Virus record (IMG/VR): IMGVR_UViG_3300038461_000061
Span: 1 to 64,000 of that record
DNA length: 64,000 bases
Reading direction: 5' to 3' (one strand)
Source of the DNA: a virus
In this document: in pieces, positions 50,038-56,838 of the stretch
How the letters are laid out: the number at the start of each line of letters is the position of its first letter
Numbering within the stretch: the first letter of the stretch is position 1
The notes under the pieces: model-generated
The model's database searches: none
What the model was told of the DNA's origin: nothing
The model's input: only the letters and a program-made list of their open reading frames with translations
Program-made: the position numbers and the translations under genes

Positions 50038-50283
50038 ATGGACGACAAAAAGGTAGCCGCAGAATTGTTGAAGCTTGCGAAGTCGTTATGTGCTGAAGAA
50101 ACGGCAAAATCCAAGCACGATAAATTGACAAAAGAGGTAAATAAATTGGTAGAAAAACTGCGAATCAAGTTAAAGAGAGATGCAGAAGCTTTTAAGAAGG
50201 ACGAGAAGGATTGGGGTTATGTAGGTTCATTAGAGCGCGTACAATCGTCTCTTGAAGATTTGAATTCATTTTTAGGGGAATAA
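50038..50283 (+). CDS. Module-tagged small helical protein
   Basis: An 81-residue protein starting at the ATG after GGGAGAG: MDDKKVAAELLKLAKSLCAEE, then a basic helix (KLTKEVNKLVEKLRIKLKRD). It is helical throughout, so the module may continue into a coiled coil. Unknown function. Confidence 0.65.
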   Translation: MDDKKVAAELLKLAKSLCAEETAKSKHDKLTKEVNKLVEKLRIKLKRDAEAFKKDEKDWGYVGSLERVQSSLEDLNSFLGE

Positions 50284-50286
50284 ATC

Positions 50287-50850
50287 GTGGACACTTCTAA
50301 AATAGTAATCAAAGTAGCCAGAGATTTTCTTGCTGACCTTATTTTGTCGGATAAAGACAAAAAGGTTATTGATGCTTTCACAGACAAAAAAGCTCTTACA
50401 GGCAAGAAGCTTTCTACTGACGGCAAGACGCTGGACGGCAGTTGGATGGGCGGCAATAAACTTGCACATTGGGAAGGCGATAAAATCGTTATCAATGATG
50501 TAGGTTCAAAAGCAGGTGATGTGGTTGCAAGATATTTAAGAAAAATTGCTCCCAAAAATTTCTTTGCAGCAGAAGGTATGTTTGATATTGGCAAGACCTA
50601 TCAAGTAGTAACGGAGTTTTCAGCTTATTGGGTAGAAGGTCATGAAGCCGTTTCTCCTCATAGTGGTGAAACTTCTACTGCTGTTAATTTACTAGAAGGC
50701 AATTTAGTGAAGGTACTTAGGAAGCGCGGCAGTTGGTATGAAGCCAAACTACTTCATCCGATTCGCTTAACAGACAACGGCAAGACATTCACACACCAAG
50801 GCGAAGTTCTAATCAGCAGTATGGACGCCGACAACCTTATGGAAAAGTAG
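50287..50850 (+). CDS. Tagged hypothetical protein (GTG start)
   Basis: A 187-residue protein beginning MDTSKIVIKVARDFLADL, a looser copy of the module. Residues about 45-90 (KLSTDGKTLDGSWMGGNKLA) are a distinct alpha/beta segment, and a second domain from about 100 looks SH3-like (YQVVTEFSAYWVEGHEAV, LVKVLRKRGSWYEA). No catalytic residues recognised. Confidence 0.6.
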   Translation: MDTSKIVIKVARDFLADLILSDKDKKVIDAFTDKKALTGKKLSTDGKTLDGSWMGGNKLAHWEGDKIVINDVGSKAGDVVARYLRKIAPKNFFAAEGMFDIGKTYQVVTEFSAYWVEGHEAVSPHSGETSTAVNLLEGNLVKVLRKRGSWYEAKLLHPIRLTDNGKTFTHQGEVLISSMDADNLMEK

Positions 50851-50865
50851 GGAAGGATGATACCA

Positions 50866-51393
50866 ATGAGTCTTGATTCGATAATTACCAAGATAGCCAA
50901 GAGCTTTTGTGCAGACCATGTACGTGGTTTATTGCATTTCAATGGCAGAGTCCAAGGCGTCATTGAGTTTGCCATTACTAATAAAAACCATGTACATTTG
51001 AGCACTCCTAATATTTCAAAATTGAAGTTACGGAATGATGAATTCAATGTCAGTCTTCATCTTTTTGAGATTGGTGGTGTTTGGCAGGTTAGAAATGCTG
51101 ACCGTCCTTATATCACCCGCAATTTTGATGATGCGCCACCAAGTTTCAGAAGGATTATCATAGATGAAATTACTAAAGCTTGGAATGAGCATATCAAAGC
51201 ACATCCAGAACAAACTGCCGAAGCAGAAGGAAAGAGGAAAAGTGATTTGTTGAATTCGATAAGACTTGATATTGCTTCAACAGAGAAGGAATTGACAGAA
51301 TTGAAGGATATGCTATCTGATATAGAAATAGAAGGTAGTGATTTAGATGAGATACAAAATAAAATCTCAGAAATCAAGAAGAAATACCACTAA
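50866..51393 (+). CDS. Tagged hypothetical protein
   Basis: A 175-residue protein. The ATG at 50866 (MSLDSIITKIAKSFCADH) has better spacing to GGAAGG than the one at 50857. The N-terminus is a weak module copy. A beta domain (GVIEFAITNKNHVHLS) is followed by a coiled coil (LDIASTEKELTELKDML). Unknown function. Confidence 0.6.
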   Translation: MSLDSIITKIAKSFCADHVRGLLHFNGRVQGVIEFAITNKNHVHLSTPNISKLKLRNDEFNVSLHLFEIGGVWQVRNADRPYITRNFDDAPPSFRRIIIDEITKAWNEHIKAHPEQTAEAEGKRKSDLLNSIRLDIASTEKELTELKDMLSDIEIEGSDLDEIQNKISEIKKKYH

Positions 51394-51403
51394 AGGATAC
51401 ACC

Positions 51404-52036
51404 ATGAACAACAAGAAAGTAGCTTCCGAACTAATGAAAGTAGCACAATTATTGACTGCTAAAGATGAAGGTAAAGAAATCGGAAGTGTTTATCTTCATA
51501 TTAGTAATAGCGGCGTGACATTCAAAGTAGTTGACAAGGGTTTCGGTCCTACTATTGTTGTGTATTCAAGCTCTTTTGGAAATGCTATCAACGAACTTGA
51601 AATCATAACACATGGTGAAGCTTTAGCTGCTCTTGGTGAGCTATTTACAGAATGTTCAAAAGAGACATACAGCAAAGAGTATAATGGTGGGTTGGCAAAA
51701 CTGAGCGAGAAGAAGATACCTCATAAACTTCCAGAAACAATGTACGGAGAAAAAGGAACAGAAGCGAAGGAGAAAACCAAAAAAGCTTGGCGAGACGAAG
51801 GCTACGGAGAAAAGCTGCGCGATGTTGAAAAACAGCGGTGGAATGAATTGGAGCAAGGTAACAATCCACAACATGAACATCAAGCAGAAAGAGAATATCA
51901 ACGTTGGAAACGCACAGTAGAAAAGGCTTTTAACAAGGAACAATTGGAATCTTTTGGTGAAGACCAACTACGGCATTTGTTTGATTCGGAATGGTCTTTT
52001 AGAGAAGCCATAGATTTCATCAGAAACAAAGTCTAG
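51404..52036 (+). CDS. Module-tagged hypothetical protein
   Basis: A 210-residue protein. The ATG at 51404 (after AAAGGATA) gives MNNKKVASELMKVAQLLTAKD. An alpha/beta domain (SVYLHISNSGVTFKVVDKGF) is followed by a charged, Trp-rich helical tail (QRWNELEQGNNPQHEHQ; REYQRWKRTVEKAF). No family recognised. Confidence 0.65.
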   Translation: MNNKKVASELMKVAQLLTAKDEGKEIGSVYLHISNSGVTFKVVDKGFGPTIVVYSSSFGNAINELEIITHGEALAALGELFTECSKETYSKEYNGGLAKLSEKKIPHKLPETMYGEKGTEAKEKTKKAWRDEGYGEKLRDVEKQRWNELEQGNNPQHEHQAEREYQRWKRTVEKAFNKEQLESFGEDQLRHLFDSEWSFREAIDFIRNKV

Positions 52037-52042
52037 GACTAT

Positions 52043-52747
52043 ATGCCGGATTTAGGCATTATCTTTCAATACTATGACGGTGCCCCTGCTGACGTAGTTA
52101 CACAAAATCTATCTTCTCTTATCCATTACAGTAACGGTAAATATCCCATAATTCCATTAAAGCGTACTGAGGGCCAATCTGCTTGGCGTAATGGCGATTT
52201 GGGGATGTTTCATTGGTATCAACAAAGGAAAGTGGAATGTGCTCGCTGGCTTTATTTGGAATGGGATGCTTATTGTTGTCAGTCTATAGAAGATTTTTTC
52301 AAGCCGGTATGGAGTGATGATATATCTGCTCCAAACATTGCATTGCCAAATAATGGATGGCATTGGTTCTGTGAAATTGGAAACTTACCTACGCAAGCAA
52401 TACGTGAAAATGCTTGTGGGGTGTGGCCTATGTGTGCTGTCATGATGTCTGACAAAGCAATGAACGTTTTATCAAAAACAATTATTAACGAACCATGGCC
52501 AGTCATCTCTGAATTGAGAGTGGGAACAGCAGCAAAAATGAATGGTTTTATTATTAAAGAACACCCGTATTCAAAGTATACTATTAAGTGGTATGTCTCC
52601 GATGAAACAAATATTGCGGCTCGATATCATAGAAGTGGTATTTGGCATCCTATAAAGACTCTTGTTAATGACGATATCCCAAAACGTGATATCAACAGTT
52701 TAGACGTTTTTGTATGGCCAGATAAGGAAATTGGATTTTATGAATGA
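52043..52747 (+). CDS. Glycosyltransferase-like protein, copy 1
   Basis: A 234-residue protein without the module. LGIIFQYYDGAPADVVTQNL and LYLEWDAYC (a D-x-x-C/D-like metal site after a strand) resemble GT-A type glycosyltransferases. The next gene is a close paralogue (LYLDWDVFF). They may glycosylate virion or host surface molecules. The assignment rests on fold-level features only. Confidence 0.45.
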   Translation: MPDLGIIFQYYDGAPADVVTQNLSSLIHYSNGKYPIIPLKRTEGQSAWRNGDLGMFHWYQQRKVECARWLYLEWDAYCCQSIEDFFKPVWSDDISAPNIALPNNGWHWFCEIGNLPTQAIRENACGVWPMCAVMMSDKAMNVLSKTIINEPWPVISELRVGTAAKMNGFIIKEHPYSKYTIKWYVSDETNIAARYHRSGIWHPIKTLVNDDIPKRDINSLDVFVWPDKEIGFYE

Positions 52748-53453
52748 TTTGGGCATCATTTATCAATACCATGACACTGCCGATATAAATGTAGTACGGC
52801 AGAATCTTTCTTCTGTCATTCAATGCAACACCAACAACTATCCACTCATTGTCATTCGCAGTACAGATTGTTCTGGTGACGCATGGTTCCATTGCGATAT
52901 CCCTATGTATTATTGGTATCAGCAAAGAAAGGTAGAATGTAAACGTTGGCTCTATTTGGATTGGGATGTGTTTTTTGGTATGCTTGTAGAAGAATTTTGC
53001 AGGCCGGTTTGGGATGAAGACATATCGGGGTCATCTTTACCGGGGAACGATTGGTCGTGGATGAGGACAGTTTATCAGTTGCCAGTAAAAGCGCAACCTT
53101 ATGCTTGTGGTATAGCACCATCATGTGGATTGTTGATGAAAGATGAAGTCATGGCGATGTTGTCTAAGACATTCACTCAAGAATTTTGGCCTGTGATTTC
53201 TGAAATGAGAACAGCTACGGCAAGCAAGATGAACGGATTTAAGGCCAAGCAGCATCCTTTCGCGTATGAGACATTTTGGTGGTATTGTAAGCCGGAATTT
53301 GATGCTGGTGTGGTGAACAAAGAGAAACGAGTGTGGCATCCGATAAAGAGTGTTTTGAGAAATGACATACCTCTCTGTGACATGAATAGCCTTGAAACTT
53401 TCGTTTGGAAAAAGCCTGAAAACTTACCCGGCCTTTATGATACAAAAAAGTAG
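52740..53453 (+). CDS. Glycosyltransferase-like protein, copy 2
   Basis: A 237-residue paralogue of the previous protein, starting inside its last codons (eight-base overlap). Conserved blocks are YQQRKVECKRWLYLDWDVFF, KMNGF and R-V-W-H-P-I-K. D-W-D takes the place of a D-x-D metal motif. The tandem pair interrupts the series of tagged genes. Confidence 0.5.
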   Translation: MNDLGIIYQYHDTADINVVRQNLSSVIQCNTNNYPLIVIRSTDCSGDAWFHCDIPMYYWYQQRKVECKRWLYLDWDVFFGMLVEEFCRPVWDEDISGSSLPGNDWSWMRTVYQLPVKAQPYACGIAPSCGLLMKDEVMAMLSKTFTQEFWPVISEMRTATASKMNGFKAKQHPFAYETFWWYCKPEFDAGVVNKEKRVWHPIKSVLRNDIPLCDMNSLETFVWKKPENLPGLYDTKK

Positions 53454-53497
53454 TCTTTTGATTGTTAGATTCAAAGGAATAGGTTGAATTGTAACAA

Positions 53498-53514
53498 TTA
53501 TTTTATACTCTCCT
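53498..53514 (+). promoter_or_regulatory. TTATTTTATACTCTCCT motif
   Basis: It shares TTTTATACTCTCCT with the element at 4125-4138 and lies about 40 bases before the ATG at 53552, after the glycosyltransferase pair. It may start a transcript of the second tagged-gene run. Confidence 0.35.
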
Positions 53515-53551
53515 ACCATTAGACAGTACCTTATTTTGGCAGGAGATTATA

Positions 53552-53926
53552 ATGAACAAAATAGCTTTGAGATTGATTAAACTCGCCAGAGAAGTAATCG
53601 CAGCCGACCATAAGATTGTTAAAGAGCTTAAACTACGGTCTGGAACGGTTATTCCTGTTGGTATGCACTGTAAAGTCGAATGGAAAAACAAAGACGCCAG
53701 TGTAGCTATTGTTACGATAGACGATGATGAAGTCCAGCCAATCAAGATACATACTAGTTCATTGTATAAGTATATTAGCGGATTTCACAAAACACCGAGC
53801 ATGAACACACTTGAAAAATGGAGCAGCGATGGAGTGGCTAAGAGTGTTACGGGCCAAAGAGTGGAGCCTGATGGTTGGGGCGTTGATGGTGCGCCTAGTT
53901 GGTTATTGGCTATTGGTGTAATATAG
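53552..53926 (+). CDS. Module-tagged hypothetical protein
   Basis: A 124-residue protein with GGAGATTATA before the ATG. It starts MNKIALRLIKLAREVIAADH, a variant of the module, followed by a beta-rich body (GTVIPVGMHCKVEWKNKDASV) and a Gly-rich end. Unknown function. Confidence 0.6.
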   Translation: MNKIALRLIKLAREVIAADHKIVKELKLRSGTVIPVGMHCKVEWKNKDASVAIVTIDDDEVQPIKIHTSSLYKYISGFHKTPSMNTLEKWSSDGVAKSVTGQRVEPDGWGVDGAPSWLLAIGVI

Positions 53927-53938
53927 GGTGGTTGTAAA

Positions 53939-54487
53939 ATGAAAAAGATAGCCATTGAATTGATGAAGATAGTTGCCGACATGATAGCGATGCAGCCTGA
54001 GTATTTCTTGTCGTTTTTGATAAGAAAAGGACATCCAAGATTTGTCAATGAAGGTAAAGAAGGTGTTGATAGAGATGCGCCAAGAGGTATGGAACTAGAT
54101 TCAGAACATTATGGAACGGCCTATTATGGCACATTGAGATTTGACGTAAGCTGTTCTACTATGGAATTTTTGGCTGCTATCGCTACGGAACAATTTGGTG
54201 AAGACAGAGACGGTTTGAAGAAGTATCTGAATCAATTTAAGAGAACGGCTGAGAAATACGATTGGGTCAGAATTAAACAAGACATTATTGAACGTGCCAA
54301 AGATATGTTGAACAATGATGACTCAGATGTTATTTGGAACGACCTAATCGGGAAGGAATATAGTTCTTCTGGCGCGTTGGAAAAGAACTTGACTTTGAGT
54401 TGGTTGAAAGTAGACATCAATGAACGGAAAGCAACTTTTTCTCTTGGGCTAGATTTTGAAATTGTGCAGGAAGATGAAGGCAGATAA
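53939..54487 (+). CDS. Module-tagged hypothetical protein
   Basis: A 182-residue protein starting MKKIAIELMKIVADMIAMQ, a looser module. The body has an alpha/beta part (YYGTLRFDVSCSTMEFLAAI) and a strand-rich end (NLTLSWLKVDINERKATFSL). Unknown function. It overlaps nothing and ends 13 bases before the ferritin-like gene. Confidence 0.6.
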   Translation: MKKIAIELMKIVADMIAMQPEYFLSFLIRKGHPRFVNEGKEGVDRDAPRGMELDSEHYGTAYYGTLRFDVSCSTMEFLAAIATEQFGEDRDGLKKYLNQFKRTAEKYDWVRIKQDIIERAKDMLNNDDSDVIWNDLIGKEYSSSGALEKNLTLSWLKVDINERKATFSLGLDFEIVQEDEGR

Positions 54488-54500
54488 GGACATGAAGACT

Positions 54501-54836
54501 ATGGATAATAAGAAAATTGCTTCAGAACTACTCAGGATAGCAAAAGGACTCACATCTGGTGCCGCTGATAACTTTGGCGAGCTAATCAAGGGTGAATCCA
54601 AAAATGTCAATCTGAGGGCAATACGAGTAGCGACGATGGCTGAATATGAAGCTATCAACTTGTATGAGCGATTGGCAGAAGTAGTAACCGATAAGAAGCT
54701 CAAAGAAGTATTACTTGATATTGGCAGGGAAGAAAAAGTTCACGTCGGAGAATTGGAAAAGATGTTGACCACTTTAGACTCAGAGCACAAGCCTTCTGTT
54801 AACGAAGGTGCCAAGGAAGTGGATGGAAAAGAATAA
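54501..54836 (+). CDS. Module-tagged two-helix ferritin-like protein
   Basis: A 111-residue protein. The start at 54501 gives MDNKKIASELLRIAKGLTSG. The body has two helices laid out like rubrerythrin or encapsulated ferritins: AEYEAINLYERLAEVV with candidate Glu ligands, and LLDIGREEKVHVGELEKML with an E-x-x-H pair. Two helices would dimerise into a four-helix di-iron site. Encapsulated ferritins are known cargo of HK97-fold encapsulins, so a module-tagged ferritin-like protein near an HK97 capsid gene is notable. Iron binding or peroxide removal is a reasonable guess. Confidence 0.65.
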   Translation: MDNKKIASELLRIAKGLTSGAADNFGELIKGESKNVNLRAIRVATMAEYEAINLYERLAEVVTDKKLKEVLLDIGREEKVHVGELEKMLTTLDSEHKPSVNEGAKEVDGKE

Positions 54837-54887
54837 TCATAACAGGTAAGGCGTATAGATGCGCCTATTTTAGAAAGGAAGAACCCA

Positions 54888-55136
54888 ATGGACAGACAGA
54901 AGATTGCGGCGGAATTGTTGAAGCTGGCCAAAGAGCTTGTAAGTGCTGAAACTTTCCCATGCCCTGATTGTGGCACTAAGGTTTTGGAGAATACTGGCTA
55001 TTGTCTAAAGTGTAAGAAGAAAGTCAAGCAAGCAGCGGTTGCGGCTGGCACGTTTCCTTGTCCTAATTGCGGAACAAAAGTTCTTGAAAATACTAAGTAT
55101 TGCTTGAAGTGCAAAAAGAAAGTAGAACCTAAGTAA
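54888..55136 (+). CDS. Module-tagged double zinc-ribbon protein
   Basis: An 82-residue protein: MDRQKIAAELLKLAKELVSAE then two nearly identical zinc ribbons, FPCPDCGTKVLENTGYCLKC and FPCPNCGTKVLENTKYCLKC, each with C-x2-C and C-x2-C. The ribbons arose by internal duplication. With the module it is a compact candidate internal virion protein that may bind nucleic acid. Confidence 0.75.
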   Translation: MDRQKIAAELLKLAKELVSAETFPCPDCGTKVLENTGYCLKCKKKVKQAAVAAGTFPCPNCGTKVLENTKYCLKCKKKVEPK

Positions 55137-55164
55137 TTGTAATGAAATTAAAAGGAGAATAGCC

Positions 55165-55497
55165 GTGAATAAGATAGCTTTAGCTAAGGAGCTACGGAGA
55201 GTAGCACAAATTCTAACTGCATGGGATGAAGAAGGCACGTTAAATTTTTTCATCCCATACACAGGCAATCCTGAAAAGACTAAAGGAAAACTTGATGATT
55301 ATGTCAACTCCTTTAGCGGCGATTATGAATTTGACCTTTACATGGGCAGTATTAGTGTTACAGCTTTAAGAGGCCAGCCCGGTTTGATTGCGATGCCTGT
55401 TACTTTTGAAAACAGGAATCAGGCACGTAAAATGATGCGGGAAGTCAAGGCAGACGCTAATGCAAAGAAGCTAGGCATCACTGTTGAATGGGATTAG
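55165..55497 (+). CDS. Module-tagged hypothetical protein (GTG start)
   Basis: A 110-residue protein with AAAGGAGAATAGCC before a GTG. MNKIALAKELRRVAQILTAWD is followed by an alpha/beta domain (LNFFIPYTGNPEKTKGKLDD; ISVTALRGQPGLIAMPVTFE). Unknown function. Confidence 0.6.
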   Translation: MNKIALAKELRRVAQILTAWDEEGTLNFFIPYTGNPEKTKGKLDDYVNSFSGDYEFDLYMGSISVTALRGQPGLIAMPVTFENRNQARKMMREVKADANAKKLGITVEWD

Positions 55498-55498
55498 T

Positions 55499-55633
55499 AT
55501 GAACAAGAAAGCCATTGAAGAACGATTGGTTCTAGCTTATACCTTCAATGTGTTTGAGGAAGGGGGAGATTTATTCAACCCCCCCTTCCTTGGGGAACAA
55601 ACAAGAAGTCTCACCCTTGAATGTAGAACCTAG
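55499..55633 (+). CDS. Short open frame, possibly a disrupted gene
   Basis: 44 codons starting at the stop of the previous gene (MNKKAIEERLVLAYTFNVFE). A run of seven C bases at 55581-55587 follows a G-run. The frame at 55548 overlaps it, so a one-base slip in the C-run could join the two into one gene. Alternatively this is a short coupled peptide. Confidence 0.35.
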   Translation: MNKKAIEERLVLAYTFNVFEEGGDLFNPPFLGEQTRSLTLECRT

Positions 55634-55868
55634 ATTGCCACACGACATAGAGCGTTGGAATCAAATCAAGCTAAAGAAATACATAGCGCACCTAGACAAG
55701 AAGATTAAAGCGTATGGCAATTTCATGTTCGAGAATAGAGAAGCTTTGCGTGAGCGTGACAATCGTGACATATCTATAAACATCAAGAAACTCATTGACC
55801 GGTTGCAAGAATTGGGAGCACAAGCTAAGATAATCATGTATAGCAACTTCAATGAGGACATAAAGTGA
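55548..55868 (+). CDS. Hypothetical helical protein
   Basis: A 106-residue frame. Its beginning (MCLRKGEIYSTPPSL) covers the G- and C-runs and may not be real; from about residue 26 (NVEPRLPHDIERWNQIKL) it is a convincing charged helical protein (LKKYIAHLDKKIKAYG). No ribosome site is clear, which supports a fusion by frameshift with the preceding short frame. Confidence 0.45.
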   Translation: MCLRKGEIYSTPPSLGNKQEVSPLNVEPRLPHDIERWNQIKLKKYIAHLDKKIKAYGNFMFENREALRERDNRDISINIKKLIDRLQELGAQAKIIMYSNFNEDIK

Positions 55869-56245
55869 ATTATTCAGAAGTAATCGTTCGAATAGCCAAT
55901 GATATCCTCTCGAAAGACAGGCCAAATACTTTGTTCGAACAGGCATTTTTCGATTTACGTATTAAAATGAAGGATTTGAAACATGACGCTGCTGAGAAGA
56001 TTTTGAAGCGCCTAGAAAAGACATTGAAGGAAGACCTGATTAGTAAAAAGGTTGACGTGAAGGATTTGGATATGAAGCTTGGTGCTTTTAGAGGCTCAAA
56101 CTTTATCACATCTTCCAAGCTGCATGTAATTATGAGAAGCGAAGAAGACGCCCAAAGGCTGGCGAAATATCTGCAAGAGACGTTCAGCCCCAAGTTCAAA
56201 TTCAAGAAATTGGAAGACGGCATAGCAGAATTCAATATCCGCTAA
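55865..56245 (+). CDS. Hypothetical protein with a loose module (GTG start)
   Basis: A 126-residue protein with a four-base overlap (GTGA) with the previous stop. It starts MNYSEVIVRIANDILSKD, a weak module copy. The rest is helical with a final alpha/beta part (SSKLHVIMRSEEDAQRLAKY). It converges with nadD; the two stop codons overlap. Confidence 0.55.
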   Translation: MNYSEVIVRIANDILSKDRPNTLFEQAFFDLRIKMKDLKHDAAEKILKRLEKTLKEDLISKKVDVKDLDMKLGAFRGSNFITSSKLHVIMRSEEDAQRLAKYLQETFSPKFKFKKLEDGIAEFNIR

Positions 56246-56838
56246 TATAAGTTATGTTCTTTGATATAGGCCAATACAGCAGGATTGACCAGTTTATTTA
56301 TTGCCGAATCATTGCGCTTCAAGGTTTCTCGCACTTGAGTAGAACTAACTTCCATGATATTGGTATCGCCAGCCATGAAGATATGAGGCGGTTTAAGATA
56401 CCATGTGCTATTTTGGTCAAATGGAATGCCTTTGCGCGGGATGACTACAAATTGCATGGCTCGTTCAAGGAATTCATAGTTCACCCACTTATCGAAGCTG
56501 TTGGCATTGTCTTGACCGATGATATAGGCAAAGGTATAGCGGTCTTTCAAAAGTGGTTCTTCTACCAACTTTTTGATTAGGTGATAGGTTTCGCCTGCCA
56601 ATTGATTTTTGATTTCATAGTTGGACACACTGATTCGTCTATCTACAGCAGCCGCTAATTCACACATAGCAAACCTGTGTTCTGGTGCGCTCATTCTCTT
56701 ATCGTACATGTGGCGGAAACACGGCATGAGCCATACTTGGTCAAATTCTTTACTGTTATTGAGCACGTGTTGAGCTACTTGAATGTGGCCAACGTGGATT
56801 GGGTCAAAACTTCCTCCGTATATGGCTATTTTGAGCAT
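56242..56838 (-). CDS. nadD: Nicotinate-nucleotide adenylyltransferase
   Basis: A 198-residue protein, the usual length for NadD. IYGGSFDPIHVGH (residues about 5-17) is the nucleotidyltransferase signature (G-x-F-D-P-x-H-x-G-H); EVSSTQVRETLKRND is the second motif (I-S-S-T-x-x-R). It joins nicotinate mononucleotide and ATP to form deamido-NAD and pyrophosphate. It is the third step from nicotinamide in the Preiss-Handler route, whose other enzymes lie upstream on the same strand. Its start is overlapped by 35 bases by the Vsr-like gene. Confidence 0.93.
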   Translation of the reverse strand: MLKIAIYGGSFDPIHVGHIQVAQHVLNNSKEFDQVWLMPCFRHMYDKRMSAPEHRFAMCELAAAVDRRISVSNYEIKNQLAGETYHLIKKLVEEPLLKDRYTFAYIIGQDNANSFDKWVNYEFLERAMQFVVIPRKGIPFDQNSTWYLKPPHIFMAGDTNIMEVSSTQVRETLKRNDSAINKLVNPAVLAYIKEHNLY

